Source of the DNA: Leptolyngbyaceae cyanobacterium RM1_1_2
GTDB lineage: Bacteria; Cyanobacteriota; Cyanobacteriia; Phormidesmidales; Phormidesmidaceae
Length of the DNA: 64,000 bases
Assembly (NCBI GenBank): GCA_012032345.1
Contig: JAAUQI010000003.1
Location: 90,842 to 154,841, forward strand
Reading direction: 5' to 3'
Shown here: in pieces, positions 36,644-46,115 of the stretch
Layout of the letters: each line of letters starts with the position of its first letter
How positions within the stretch are numbered: the stretch's first letter is position 1
Position numbers and translations under genes: made by a program
Notes under the pieces: model-generated
Databases searched by the model: none
The model's input: the letters and a program-made list of their open reading frames with translations, nothing else
Told to the model about the DNA's origin: nothing

Positions 36644-37672
36644 ATGCCTGTTGCTGCAAAAACTTGGGAATTATTTTATTCAAGCTGGGATCGTCCCCAT
36701 CCAGAGCTCGTACCCGGATATACGATTTTGATGCTGATACCAGGCGACCTGCCAGTTTTTCTAAAACTGGCCCTGGATATTTGTAGCCGTCAAAATCCCG
36801 AACATCTGGTTGAAACGCTTGTCATTCCTGATAAAACACTGCCAGGATTCAAGCAGTTACTGAATCAGTGGTCAAAAGACTATCACACCAGCTCAATTCG
36901 CTTGGTTGCGTTAAACCCGGTTGAACAATCGATTACAAAGCTGCAAAACAATCCTCATACTAACTGCTGGCTGCAGATGGTTAGAGGCATTGAAGCCGTT
37001 AAGACTCAGTATGCTCTATGGCACGATGCCGATCTTTTCATCAAAGACGCTAACTTCTTAAAAACTCATTATGAAGCCTGCGTGCAGTCACAGTTTGACT
37101 GTTTTGGCGTCAACAAAGTCTGGGATCAGTGGTACGAAGCCCAAAACCTCAATCATATTACGGCCACCTGGGAAATTATGCTTAGGGTTGACTGGGTGAA
37201 ACGCTTTAAGCCCTGGGAACACAGAGGACATGACGGCTTCGTTTTAGGACAGCCTCATACCTTTGATATTACTTTGTGGCCCCAATGCCAGACAGCTCCT
37301 GAGCGAATTGGACGTAATCAGCAAGACTGGGAGTTTGTCCATTTCAACTATGTGATTGGTACTTATCGATGGTTTCAACGCAGCAAAGGCTCTTTTGAAG
37401 ATGAAAATTTTAGAATTCTGTTAATTCGCCTCCTGATTGATGCTTTTGATAGTTCTTCAGGCTGGAAATACGACATTCCGACTTTGGTAGAGCTGAAAAA
37501 AGGATTGAGCGATCGCGGTGCAAGAGTCACGTATCTGAGTGATAAAACCAAAGAAAAGTATGCTGAGTTTGGTCTGAAGTTAACCTCACTTCTAGAAAGC
37601 GGTCTGCTGAACGCAAAAGAAGAGTCAGCTATCAAAAACGGTGTTTCTGATTTCGATGAGGTTTTTAACTAG
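36644..37672 (+). CDS. GT-A-type glycosyltransferase-like protein
   Basis: 342 residues. TQYALWHDADLFIKDA carries an HDADLF metal-binding signature (a DxD form) and HITATWEIMLRVDW a likely acceptor-site strand, so it reads as a family 2-like inverting transferase, although the N-terminal VPGYTILMLIPGDLPVFLKL is not the usual GT2 start. A C-terminal stretch of about 100 residues has no motif. No membrane segment. It lies 88 bases after galE and 64 before the second pyruvyl transferase on the same strand. Substrate unknown. Confidence 0.65.
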   Translation: MPVAAKTWELFYSSWDRPHPELVPGYTILMLIPGDLPVFLKLALDICSRQNPEHLVETLVIPDKTLPGFKQLLNQWSKDYHTSSIRLVALNPVEQSITKLQNNPHTNCWLQMVRGIEAVKTQYALWHDADLFIKDANFLKTHYEACVQSQFDCFGVNKVWDQWYEAQNLNHITATWEIMLRVDWVKRFKPWEHRGHDGFVLGQPHTFDITLWPQCQTAPERIGRNQQDWEFVHFNYVIGTYRWFQRSKGSFEDENFRILLIRLLIDAFDSSSGWKYDIPTLVELKKGLSDRGARVTYLSDKTKEKYAEFGLKLTSLLESGLLNAKEESAIKNGVSDFDEVFN

Positions 37673-37735
37673 AGTATTGGGTAAAAACATGTTTCGTCTG
37701 TAACGTCTCCATATTGATCTAATAGGAATAGAATT

Positions 37736-38620
37736 ATGAATATTGTTGAGTATCTTAGCTCCTTGCCCGCAGAAAAATACCATTATTTACCGAATAAAGG
37801 TAATGCCGGAGACTCTCTGATTAGCTACGCGGCTTATCAGCTTTTTAATGAGAGCAATCTCAATTATGAAAAAGTAAAGCTTGAAGGAAAATGGAGCTAC
37901 AAAGTCGCAGAAAGTCTCGAAGGTAAAAATATTATCTTCGATGGAGGGGGAAGCATTATTGATTTGTACAAAAGAGACGCTAACTATCTCGAAAAGTATC
38001 ATCGCGAGGCCAAGAAAGTAGTGATACTGCCTCAAACTATTAACGGGAACGAACAGCTTTTAGCAAGCCTGGACTCAAACGTTGATATACTATGTCGTGA
38101 ACTCACATCTTTTGAGTATGTTAAGAGCGTCGTGACAAAAGCCAACGTCTTTTTGATGGACGACATGGCTTTTAGTATTGATGTAGATAAAACTTTAGCA
38201 GCAAAGAGCTTGTACTCTAATACCGAATATTTTTTCTCTAGACTGCCAAAGCAAAGATTTTATTTGCTCCTTAATTATCTAAAAAGGGCAAAGAACGGTA
38301 GTCTTAAAACTAAAGTTTTGAATAGCTTTAGAAAAGATATTGAGAGCACTTCAATAGAAATTCCTGAAGACAATATAGACGTTTCCTATATTTTTGCCTT
38401 TTATGACTTCTCTGAGGGCGCGGTTCAAGAAGTGGTGCAGAGAATGCTGAGGTTCTTAAACAATTTTGAGATTGTTAACACTAACCGCCTACATATCTGC
38501 ATTGCTAGTGCTCTACTGGGTAAAAAAGTAAACTTTTACGCCAATAGCTACTATAAAAACGAGAGTGTTTATAACTTCTCTATCAAAGACAGGCTTCCTA
38601 ATGTAGCGTGGATGGGATAG
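37736..38620 (+). CDS. polysaccharide pyruvyl transferase family protein
   Basis: 294 residues. YHYLPNKGNAGDSLISYAA, IIFDGGGSIIDLYKRD and FEIVNTNRLHICIASALLGK are the family's three blocks: the GNxGD loop, the GGG loop and the RLH motif, with the Arg and His expected in the active site. This sub-branch (ExoV/WcaK-like rather than CsaB) adds pyruvate ketals to exopolysaccharide. It is the second pyruvyl transferase here and belongs to a different branch from the one at 31832. AT-rich. The gene ends just before a dispersed repeat. Confidence 0.85.
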   Translation: MNIVEYLSSLPAEKYHYLPNKGNAGDSLISYAAYQLFNESNLNYEKVKLEGKWSYKVAESLEGKNIIFDGGGSIIDLYKRDANYLEKYHREAKKVVILPQTINGNEQLLASLDSNVDILCRELTSFEYVKSVVTKANVFLMDDMAFSIDVDKTLAAKSLYSNTEYFFSRLPKQRFYLLLNYLKRAKNGSLKTKVLNSFRKDIESTSIEIPEDNIDVSYIFAFYDFSEGAVQEVVQRMLRFLNNFEIVNTNRLHICIASALLGKKVNFYANSYYKNESVYNFSIKDRLPNVAWMG

Positions 38621-38625
38621 GCCCC

Positions 38626-38754
38626 TAGTTGACTGACAAAGCTCTTGAATCTGTGATGCTGCTGTAGGCTGGGTGGAGCTTGGGCGCAACCTAGCGAAGC
38701 CGTTGTTGGCGTTGGGTTGTACTTTGTTCCACCTAATCTACGCCAGGAACTAAT
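38626..38754. mobile_element. MITE-like repeat, copy A
   Basis: About 130 bases related to the copy at 49711-49850. Both share CTGTGATGCTGCTGTAGGCT exactly, with the terminal TAGTTGACTGACAAAGCTC here against TGGTTGACCAACAAAACTC there. The interior contains a palindrome-like GTTGTTGGCGTTGGGTTG arm. The right terminus is degraded. No ORF. It lies 5 bases after a pyruvyl transferase stop codon and 22 bases before the stop of pcxA, between convergent genes. Confidence 0.65.
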
Positions 38755-38776
38755 ATGACCTCGATGGGATCAGCCC

Positions 38777-40185
38777 TCACTCGTTCATATTGCGGTAGGT
38801 TGCCACGGCTGAAGGAGAGATGCGGTTGAGGTAGCGGAAGATCCAGTACTTAAAGACCGTGTCTAAGATGACGGGGAAGGTGGCAATAAATAGGAAAATA
38901 AAATCGCGGTTGGCCGGTAGACCTAGGTGCCGCGAGAGGCTCTCCAGCAGAATTTCCCAGCCGTGAGGCGAGTGAAAGCCGACAAACATGTCGGTAAACA
39001 GAATGATGATGAAAGCTTTGGCGCTGTCGCTGAGGCCGTAGACAATTTCATCAATAAATGACTTGAGCAGAGCCACTTCACGCTTGCTGTTAATCAGCAG
39101 CACGACAAAGGCCGCCGCTGCCACAATGTCGGCAAACACGTTTTTGATCGCTTCGGCGCTGCGACGACGGTAAGTTTCTTCAATCTCGATTGCTTTATCC
39201 TGCACGCTTCTTTCAATATCGCGCTCGGGCAGTTGCGGAGCCTTGCCGATAATGACCTCAAAGCGCAGCCGCTCCTCAAAGCGAGAAAGCTCGTGCAGGG
39301 CTTCTTCTTCCATCTCAAAGTTGAGAAAAGCATCTGCCTCAGATTCAGATCGCAGACGGTCAATCACTGGCCCAATCAAGAAGTTTTTGCTGGCCTGCTG
39401 GGTGAGCAACGGCACAATAATCAGCAGCAAAATAAACTTCAGGGCAATAGTTGTTTTGACTTTAGACGTGCGAAAGTTTTTGACAACCTCTACTTCAGCC
39501 TTGGGGTCTAAATCCTGCTTGATCCGATCGACAGTACGCAAAATCGATCGCGGTAAAAAGCTGGCGCGATCGCTCAGGCCATCTCGGGTTTGGTCTGACT
39601 CACCCGGCTCAATTTTGGCCGCAGGCGCGATCGCCACGGTAGACTGCTGTTTCCGAGCCGCTAGGGTTTGCCGTTTAGCCAGCCCGCTGTCTGTACTGGC
39701 AAGCTGACCATTTAGGCTGCTCTGCTGAGCGTTTAGCGGCACTAGGGCTGGTGAAACTTCTGGTGGGGTATCTAGAGAGATATCTGGTTTTGGTCTGTAT
39801 CGAGCTACGACATCATCTACAAACCGCAGCTTTCTAAAAAAGATGGCGGGTTTGTCAATCAGGTTTTCGCCATAGCCGTTGTCTATGGAAGCGGGAACCT
39901 GAAAATCCATCACTCGGGGATCAAACGTGCGCACAATAAAGCTGCTGGATCGAAACTCGCTCATGCGCAGATCAATCAGGTTAAGATATTTTTCAGCTCG
40001 CCCTGAAAATAATTCTGAGCACTTTGGCTGTAGTCGCTGCCGCTTGAAGAAATTGGGTTGCCGCCAAAATACTGAGCCTCTAGCGTCTGAATCATCAGTG
40101 CAGCTTCATATGCCTGATCCAGCGCCCGTTCTGGAGTTTTGGTCAACCACTGTTGCGCTCTACGAAAAACTGCCTTCATTTGCAT
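38777..40185 (-). pseudogene. pcxA: proton extrusion protein PcxA (CemA family), frameshifted in a T-run
   Basis: PcxA is the cyanobacterial homologue of chloroplast CemA and is needed for light-induced proton extrusion at the plasma membrane. The N-terminal 69 residues ([20 protein letters not shown]) and the C-terminal 395 lie in two frames. Adding one base to the five-T run at 39989-39993 makes the frame run [17 protein letters not shown] and gives about 469 residues, as expected. The C-terminal CemA domain carries several hydrophobic segments (for example [17 protein letters not shown]) and the conserved end [20 protein letters not shown]. Sequencing error is the likely cause of the split. 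Confidence 0.92.
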
Positions 40186-40292
40186 TCAGGATACTTTTCT
40201 TAATGGAGCCTGTGATCGGAGTGTAAGACAAATCTAGTCGCTCTAGTCCTATGCTTGTATAAACTTGTTCAATCTATAGAGGGCTGGAGAGG

Positions 40293-40309
40293 GCTGGGTA
40301 GAACCCAGC
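40293..40309. repeat. short perfect hairpin upstream of kinase gene
   Basis: GCTGGGT (40293-40299) pairs with ACCCAGC (40303-40309) across a 3-base loop in the 199-base divergent region between pcxA and the kinase gene. No U-tract follows. Role unknown. Confidence 0.3.
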
Positions 40310-40384
40310 AGCCTGGAGGCTTAAATTAGAGACACAGCCTGTCTGCAATCAGACGTGATGTAGGAAGGGAGCAACCAAAATACT

Positions 40385-41185
40385 ATGGCGGGGCAAATAC
40401 TCAGCGATCGCTACGAAATCGAAAAGCAGCTCGGCAAAAAATCTGGACGTTGGACATTTCTGGCTCAAGATTTGCTCAGTCAGAGCCGGGTAATTTTGAA
40501 GCTGCTGTTTATCGATGACGAACTAGAGCCGACTGACCTGAAGCTGTTTAAGCGAGAGATTGACACTCTACAGCAAATTGATCATCCAGGCACACCGCGA
40601 CTCCTCGACTATTTTGAAATTACGCTGCCTCGAGACGGCAAGGCTCTAGCGCTAGTTCACACCTATGTAACAGGGCTTTCCCTAGCCCAGAACCTGCAGC
40701 AGGGCCGCAGACTCAAAGAAGCCGAGGCTCGATATGTGGCTCAGAAGGTGCTCGAAGTTCTGGTTTACCTGCATCAGCACAGCCCCCCTATCGTACATCG
40801 AGACATTCGTCCAGATAATATCTTACTTGAGAAAGATGCAGCCGGAAACTGGCCCCAGGTTTACCTAATAAATTTTGGCTCAGTCAAGTCTCTATCGCCC
40901 GGAAGCACTGCTTTTACTCGGGTTGGTTTAGATGGCTATGTTCCCCCAGAACAGGTGGGCGGACGGGCAATGGCGGTTTCTGACCTCTACAGCCTAGGAG
41001 CCACCTTAATTAACGCTATGACTGACCAGCATCCCACCGATTTACAGGTAGGCATGAACATAGAATTTGAGTCAGCAGTCAGCCTCAGCCCTAAATTTAC
41101 CGACTGGCTAGAGCGCCTGATCGCCCCAATGCTCGATCAGCGCTGGCCCTCTGCTGCCGACGCTTTAGCGGCACTGAACCCTTAG
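40385..41185 (+). CDS. serine/threonine protein kinase-like protein with degenerate DFG motif
   Basis: 266 residues, essentially a bare kinase domain without a C-terminal sensor. Lys39 in VILKLL, Glu58 in the alpha-C helix, and VHRDIRPDNIL (His-Arg-Asp at 138-140, Asn145) are in place. The DFG motif is NFG: LINFGSVK, with Asn163 where the magnesium-binding Asp belongs. The glycine-rich loop is also weak (QLGKKSGRWTFL). The expected family form is DFGAV, so one base change (GAT to AAT) would explain it. The protein may have low or no kinase activity and act by binding. It converges on yebC with a 4-base overlap of stops. Confidence 0.85.
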   Translation: MAGQILSDRYEIEKQLGKKSGRWTFLAQDLLSQSRVILKLLFIDDELEPTDLKLFKREIDTLQQIDHPGTPRLLDYFEITLPRDGKALALVHTYVTGLSLAQNLQQGRRLKEAEARYVAQKVLEVLVYLHQHSPPIVHRDIRPDNILLEKDAAGNWPQVYLINFGSVKSLSPGSTAFTRVGLDGYVPPEQVGGRAMAVSDLYSLGATLINAMTDQHPTDLQVGMNIEFESAVSLSPKFTDWLERLIAPMLDQRWPSAADALAALNP

Positions 41186-41943
41186 GCAATAGACGCGATC
41201 AGGTCGTCGGCTATCTCAAAATTGGCCGTCACGCTCTGGACGTCGTCGAGATCTTCTAAAGCATCCATCATTTTGAGTAGCGATCGCACCTGGTCTAAGT
41301 CACTCACCTCGACTGTGTTTTGAGGCATCCAGCGCAGCTCTACCTCAAAGACCGGGTAATGCTGCTGCAGCGTTTGGCTAAGGGACTCCAAAGCAGCGGG
41401 ATCACAAAGCACCTCAGCCCCGGCGGTCTCGTCTACTTCAGTCAGCCTGTAGGTTTCAGCCCCGCCTTCTAAGCAGGTTTCCAGCAAATCTTCTTCGTTC
41501 AGGGGGCCGCGCAGCCAGACCTCCCCCTTTTGCTCAAACATCCAGCCAACGCAGCCGGTTTCACCTAGATTGCCGCCGTTTTTACTAAAGGCGGCCCGCA
41601 GGTCAGCGGCGGTGCGGTTGCGGTTGTCAGTTAGGGCCTCGATCAAGACTGCCACCCCGCCGGGGCCATAGCCTTCGTAGCGAATTGACTCTAGATTGTC
41701 GCTGTCACCGGCAAGCGCTCCAGCACCTTTGGCGATCGCCCGTTCAATGTTTTCGTTGGGAAAGCCAGCCACTTTGGCTTTGTCAATCGCCGTGCGCAGC
41801 TGAAAGTTGCCTTCGGCATCGGCTCCTCCGGTACGAGCGGCGACAATGATTTCTCGTGAAAGCTTGGCGAATATTTTGCCTTTAACGGCGTCTACACGGG
41901 CTTTCTGGCGTTTGATATTCGCCCACTTGCTATGACCTGCCAT
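41182..41943 (-). CDS. YebC/PmpR-family (TACO1-like) protein
   Basis: 253 residues. The N-terminus MAGHSKWANIKRQKARVDA and the following KIFAKLSREI are the fixed opening of the YebC family; RYEGYGPGGVAVLIEALTDN and GGNLGETGCVGWMF are family blocks. Members are DNA-binding regulators or ribosome-associated translation factors that ease polyproline synthesis. Length is normal and the start is unambiguous. It is followed by glk on the same strand after a gap of about 110 bases. Cytoplasmic. Confidence 0.96.
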   Translation of the reverse strand: MAGHSKWANIKRQKARVDAVKGKIFAKLSREIIVAARTGGADAEGNFQLRTAIDKAKVAGFPNENIERAIAKGAGALAGDSDNLESIRYEGYGPGGVAVLIEALTDNRNRTAADLRAAFSKNGGNLGETGCVGWMFEQKGEVWLRGPLNEEDLLETCLEGGAETYRLTEVDETAGAEVLCDPAALESLSQTLQQHYPVFEVELRWMPQNTVEVSDLDQVRSLLKMMDALEDLDDVQSVTANFEIADDLIASIA

Positions 41944-42055
41944 GTTCGATGTGATCAGGGGGGGAGTTTTGAGTTTTGGAGTAGGATAGTTCGTAGTTAG
42001 TGCTTCAGCGCTAAAGCACTGACTACCAACCCTAATTTATAGCTGTGACAATGTA

Positions 42056-43125
42056 CTAGGCTAGCCGGGCTGCTTTTAGCGCCGCGCCAATTAGCCCGAC
42101 GTTGTCATTAAGCACAACGTGAACTGGAACTTTAGCTAAGAGATTGCTGACCCGGCCCTTATCACTAAAAGCGCTGATAAAACTGCCAGAGCGCATCAGG
42201 GCAATGTTTTTAGTGGCAATGCCGCCTGCAATATACAGACCGCCATAGGGCAAAAGCTTTAGAGCTAGATTGCCAGCCTCTGCGCCATAGGCTTCGACAA
42301 AGATCTCCATTGCCTTTTGAGCCAAGAGATCGCCCTGCTCAGCTGCTGCCTTAGCAATCGCAGCGCCTGGGTCAACTGACTTGGTCTGCTGCCCGGTTTC
42401 TCGCTCCCAGGTGGTGATGGCGCGGGCAACTTCAGCAGATTCGCTAGCAAACTGGCGATCGCGTAAAAACTGATAAATCGCCACGATCCCCTGGCCAGAA
42501 ACTACCCGTTCAGCGGAGATACGGCCAATGCGGTGTTTTTCTAGCAGATATTTTTGCAGCTGAAACTCCAGCTCCGATCGCGGTGCAAAGTCAGCATGAC
42601 CGCCTTCTGACGGGTAGACCTGATAGTCTCCGCCCTGATAAATTAAAAAACCCTGCCCCAGCCCGGTACCCGCGCCGATGATGGCTACTGGCGCGTGGGT
42701 TTTGAGATCGCCATCTTGCAGAGTTTCTAGGTCTTCGGCTTCCAGCCCCAAGATGCCGTAGCCCACCGCCTCAAAATCGTTAATTAGCTCCACCTGCTTG
42801 AGGTTTAGCTCAGCTCTGAGGCGATCGCCCTCTAAAACCAGGCCAAATTAGTCAGATCTGAAGTATTGTTGACCACTGGCCCCGCGATCGCAAAGCAGGC
42901 AGCGGCTGGGGCAGGCTGACTATCTGTGGCCGCTGCTGCTTCCTGTAGAAACTGGTTGACCATCGGCACCAGATCGGGAAAATCGCTGCTGGCATAGCGG
43001 TTTTCATAGAGTGAACTCACTGCCTGCTTAGAAGATTTGGGATTGGCAGCCCAGGCAGTATCAGTTGCCACTAAGCGCAGCATTGTTTTGGTGCCGCCAA
43101 TATCTCCGGCTAAAAGCTGTGTCAT
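42056..43125 (-). pseudogene. glk: glucokinase, frameshifted by a lost G
   Basis: Glucokinase phosphorylates glucose to glucose-6-phosphate. The N-terminal 97 residues have the ATP-phosphate loop LLAGDIGGTKTMLRLV and CFAIAGPVVNN; the C-terminal 245 have VELINDFEAVGYGI with the catalytic Asp, IIGAGTGLGQGFL, and PSEGGHADFAPRS. They sit in two frames (42832-43125 and 42056-42793). Inserting one base at the CC of 42838-42839 (plus strand) gives LAWVLEGDRLRAELNLKQVE between them, exactly the linking segment of cyanobacterial glucokinases, for a total of about 356 residues. Confidence 0.93.
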
Positions 43126-43267
43126 AAATTCATCGCTATAAAATCAGCTCAGGCAGCGATCGCCTGCTGCCCACCGCCTAATACTATAGAAGCCCAGCTT
43201 TGTTTAGATCTGAAAACGGGCTAAAAATTTATCCCTTCGACTGCGATCAGAAACCCTGGTAGATTTT

Positions 43268-44105
43268 TCAGATGACGGCTTCAGCTTTAGTTAGAGCGCG
43301 GTTGAGCTTGCCGCTCTGGTAGCCTTCTAGGTCTAGGGTCACGCAGGCAAAGCCCAGCGCCTGAAAAGCACTCACTAGTGCTGGGAGATTGCTCGTCAAT
43401 ACAAAAGACTGAATTTGATCTGGCGGTAGCTCAATGCGGGCGGTGTCTCCCTGGGATCGCACCCGCAACTGACGCAGGCCCAAATTGCGCAGGTGCCGCT
43501 CAGCCCGTCCGACCCGCTGCAGCTTTTCTACGGTGATAGCTTCGCCATAGGGAAAGCGAGAGCTGAGACAGGGCTGGGCCGGTTTGTCCCACCAGGGCAG
43601 ACCCAGGTATTGGGCAATTTGCCGCACTTCTAGCTTGCTAACGCCGACCTCTGCCAGGGGCGATCGTACGCCGCGCTCTTGGGCCGCCTGAATGCCGGGG
43701 CGATAGTCGTGTAGGTCGTCAGCATTGACCCCGTCTACCACATAGGGGTAGCCGAGCTTTAGGGCCAGGGGGTTGAGGGTGTCGTGCAGCTCACTTTGCA
43801 AAGTAGCAGCGGTTCACCGGGTTGGCGGCGTAGCTAGGATTATCCATCTCGTGAGTCTGGACAATTTCGTGGCGCAGCCCGATCTCGGCCGCTTGAATCT
43901 GAGCGTCTTCTAAATCTTCGGGCATCAGCGATGGCGATTCGGCGGTGACTGCCAATACGCGATCGCCTAAGATATCGTGGGCCACTTTTGCCACCAGCGT
44001 ACTGTCAATGCCGCCAGAGTAGGCAATTAGCGCCCGATCCATACCGCTAAAAATTGACTGGAGCTGTTTTAATTTTTCGGTCACCATAGCTAAGTTTATG
44101 CGCAA
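43268..44105 (-). pseudogene. larE: LarE-type ATP-dependent sacrificial sulfur transferase, frameshifted (two bases lost)
   Basis: LarE is a PP-loop ATPase of nickel-pincer cofactor (lactate racemase cofactor) synthesis that donates a cysteine sulfur. The PP-loop is ALIAYSGGIDSTLVAKVA. The two halves are 43791-44105 and 43268-43801. The join should read NRCYFCKSELHDTL, with the active cysteine region of the family. The observed TACTTTGCAAAGTGAG lacks one T and one A relative to TACTTTTGCAAAAGTGAG (net two bases). The repaired protein is about 279 residues. No larA, larB or larC gene is in the window. Homologues annotated this way also occur in cyanobacteria, where the role is less clear. Confidence 0.85.
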
Positions 44106-44127
44106 CGGCGCGTTTTAGGTTTTGCCT

Positions 44128-45128
44128 CTAGCCTAGCAGCGAAATTCGCGCTCCGGTTTGGGCCGAGCGCCGCGCCGCGTCAGCGACCCGCAGCGCATAT
44201 AGGCTGGCGGTGTTGTCTACGTAGAGGGGCGTACCCTGGCTGAGATAGTCCAAAACGCTCTGGGTGTCTCTAGCAAACAGGCCGCGCCGGGTACCCACCT
44301 CGACCGGCTGCTCCCATCTGGGGTAATCAATGTGCCGCGATCGCCCTCAAATATCAGCCCTGCCTGCTCGGCGTGAACCTCCATGCGGCGAGACGCTGCC
44401 CAGATTTTTTCGCCCTTGCCGTAGGTGACTTCAGCGATCAGGCCGCTGGTAAACCTAAGCTGAGCCGTACAGAGACAAGATTTAAAATAGCCATCTTCAT
44501 CGTCGTCGCCAGCGACCTGACAGTTGACTTCAGCCACTTCACCAAACAAATTTGTCAGCCGATGCACCCGAGAGACAGCCGCCATCAGCGGAAAGCCAAA
44601 CAGATCGCTACGATAAGTCCAGCGCCGAGGAGCTGGATACTGCGGATTCAAGGTGCTATAGCGGACATAATAAGGCTGGCCTACCTGAGGCAATGACCTC
44701 TGCATGGCGTTGTGGAGACCGCCCAACAGCTCGATATGCTCAACATGCAGCAGCCGCTGGCGCTGCTCTGCCAGATCAACTAACGCTGCGGCCAAGTCAA
44801 TCTCTAGCGCCAGGGGATATTCAACGACGACATGTTTGTCTGCCAGTAGAGCAGCGTCTACCATTGAGCCATGATCGCGGTTGATACCGCAGATAAAAAC
44901 CAGATCCAGATCAGAGCGCTCTAGCAAAGCCTGCCAGCTTTGGCTTACTTCAGCCCCGTGGGCCTGAGCCAGCTCAGCCGTTGATTCAGCTCTGTGGCCT
45001 GATACTGCAACTAGCTGCGATCGCGGATCTGCTTGCAGGGCCTCGGCTCTCAGCTTAGCGGCAAAGCCAGTCCCAATCAGCCCGGCTGAAACTGGCAGAG
45101 ACAAACCCAAAAGAGAATTTACCGACAC
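44128..45128 (-). pseudogene. Gfo/Idh/MocA-family oxidoreductase, frameshifted near 44314
   Basis: A second Gfo/Idh-type sugar oxidoreductase, unlike the one at 25836. The Rossmann part reads SAGLIGTGFAAKLRAEALQA; HVVVEYPLALEIDLAAALVD holds the substrate Tyr-Pro variant of EKP. The open frame stops early at 44217 with a foreign-looking end. Adding one base at CCC 44313-44315 restores the end through QSVLDYLSQGTPLYVDNTAS and ALRVADAARRSA to a stop at 44128-44130, giving about 333 residues and a normal family C-terminus. I cannot name the substrate. Confidence 0.85.
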
Positions 45129-45130
45129 GC

Positions 45131-45607
45131 TCTTTCACTTCAATGAGGGACATTAGTAGCCACAATACAAGAATTAAAGGACATATTGGGCTACTCAAGC
45201 CTTCGGAAAAGAAAGGCATTCTGACTGCTATTTCTATTACAAACCGTAGCTTCAAACAAACATAAGCAATTCTTATAGCAAAAGGATTTTTTAATGACTT
45301 AGCTTAAAGTAATTGAAAATCAATTGCTTCGGCAAAAAATGTCTCAAACCTGGCTGTATGGCTTTTTGCAAGGATTTCCTCAGAGAATATCGCGGCCCAC
45401 CTATAAGTAAATCAGACAAAAAACGGTGAGTTTGATTATGAATCCCGTTCAACATAGCCGGAGTTTGATGAGACAGAATTCTGGTTATCCCGTAGTATCA
45501 GAAATGGAGTTAGTCATCAGGAAAAGGTTGCTAATCGCTCTTTAGTAGGATTTTCCTGGGAACTAATTACTGCTATGTTTTGACTGATTAAATAAGAGGA
45601 TAGCAGC
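45131..45607 (+). promoter_or_regulatory. gene-free region upstream of ferredoxin; candidate extended -10 promoter
   Basis: About 477 bases. TGCTATGTT at 45571-45579 fits an extended -10 (TGn plus TATGTT); TTTTCC 17 bases before it is a weak -35. AAGAGGA about 7 bases before the ATG at 45608 is a good ribosome binding site. A 35-codon ATG ORF at about 45439-45546 has no ribosome binding site and I see no support for it as a gene. The rest holds nothing I recognise. Confidence 0.3.
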
Positions 45608-45907
45608 ATGGCAACTTTTAAAGTAACCTTGCAAAACGATGCTGAAGGACTCAATACAACTATTGAAGTCCCCGATGACGAGTACATTCTAGATGCCGCC
45701 GAGGAGCAAGGTATTGACCTGCCATACTCCTGTCGGGCCGGAGCTTGCTCCACCTGCGCTGGCAAAATGGTTGAAGGAACAGTAGACCAGTCCGATCAGT
45801 CTTTCCTAGATGACGATCAGATTGAGGCTGGCTATGTGCTAACTTGTGTGGCTTACCCCACCTCTGACTGCACCATCATCACTCACCAGGAAGAAGAACT
45901 GTACTAA
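45608..45907 (+). CDS. petF: [2Fe-2S] plant-type ferredoxin
   Basis: 99 residues. Ligand cysteines Cys42, Cys47 and Cys50 ([13 protein letters not shown]) and Cys80 ([10 protein letters not shown]) give the plant-type [2Fe-2S] cluster. It carries electrons from photosystem I to FNR, nitrite reductase and similar enzymes. C-terminal EEELY is typical of cyanobacterial ferredoxin I. The start has a good ribosome binding site AAGAGGA, 7 bases upstream. A clear intrinsic terminator follows, so it is monocistronic. The next element, tRNA-Ala, is on the other strand. Confidence 0.97.
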   Translation: MATFKVTLQNDAEGLNTTIEVPDDEYILDAAEEQGIDLPYSCRAGACSTCAGKMVEGTVDQSDQSFLDDDQIEAGYVLTCVAYPTSDCTIITHQEEELY

Positions 45908-45927
45908 GCTTCTTTTTCTAAAAATGA

Positions 45928-45952
45928 AAGGAGCTGCTGCAGCTCCTTTTTT
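45928..45952 (+). terminator. Rho-independent terminator after petF
   Basis: AAGGAGCT, loop GCTGC, AGCTCCTT: an 8-bp stem starting 21 bases after the ferredoxin stop, followed by a T-run. Strong. Confidence 0.85.
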
Positions 45953-46042
45953 AGTGAACATCTAGCTCATCAACACACGTAATCACCCCTGGCTTTGGGG
46001 AGTGGTAGGCAGCGAGCTGTGCTCACCCTACCAATGGCGACA

Positions 46043-46115
46043 TGGAGAATAGGGGAGTCGAACCCCTGACCTCTAGGGTGCGATCCTAGCGCTCTACCAT
46101 CTGAGCTAATTCCCC
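46043..46115 (-). tRNA. tRNA-Ala (CGC anticodon)
   Basis: On the minus strand the 73-base gene begins GGGGAATTAGCTCAG and ends GTTCGACTCCCCTATTCTCCA. The anticodon loop ATCGCAC (anticodon CGC, reading GCG, Ala) lies on a five-bp stem CTAGG/CCTAG. The acceptor stem GGGGAAT/ATTCTCC contains the G3:U70 wobble, which is the identity element of tRNA-Ala. The T-arm AGGGGTTCGACTCCCCT is canonical. No CCA is encoded. An ORF spanning it is spurious. Confidence 0.95.

Noticed and set aside
45439..45546. 35-codon ORF upstream of petF
   Set aside because: No ribosome binding site and no recognisable sequence; likely chance.
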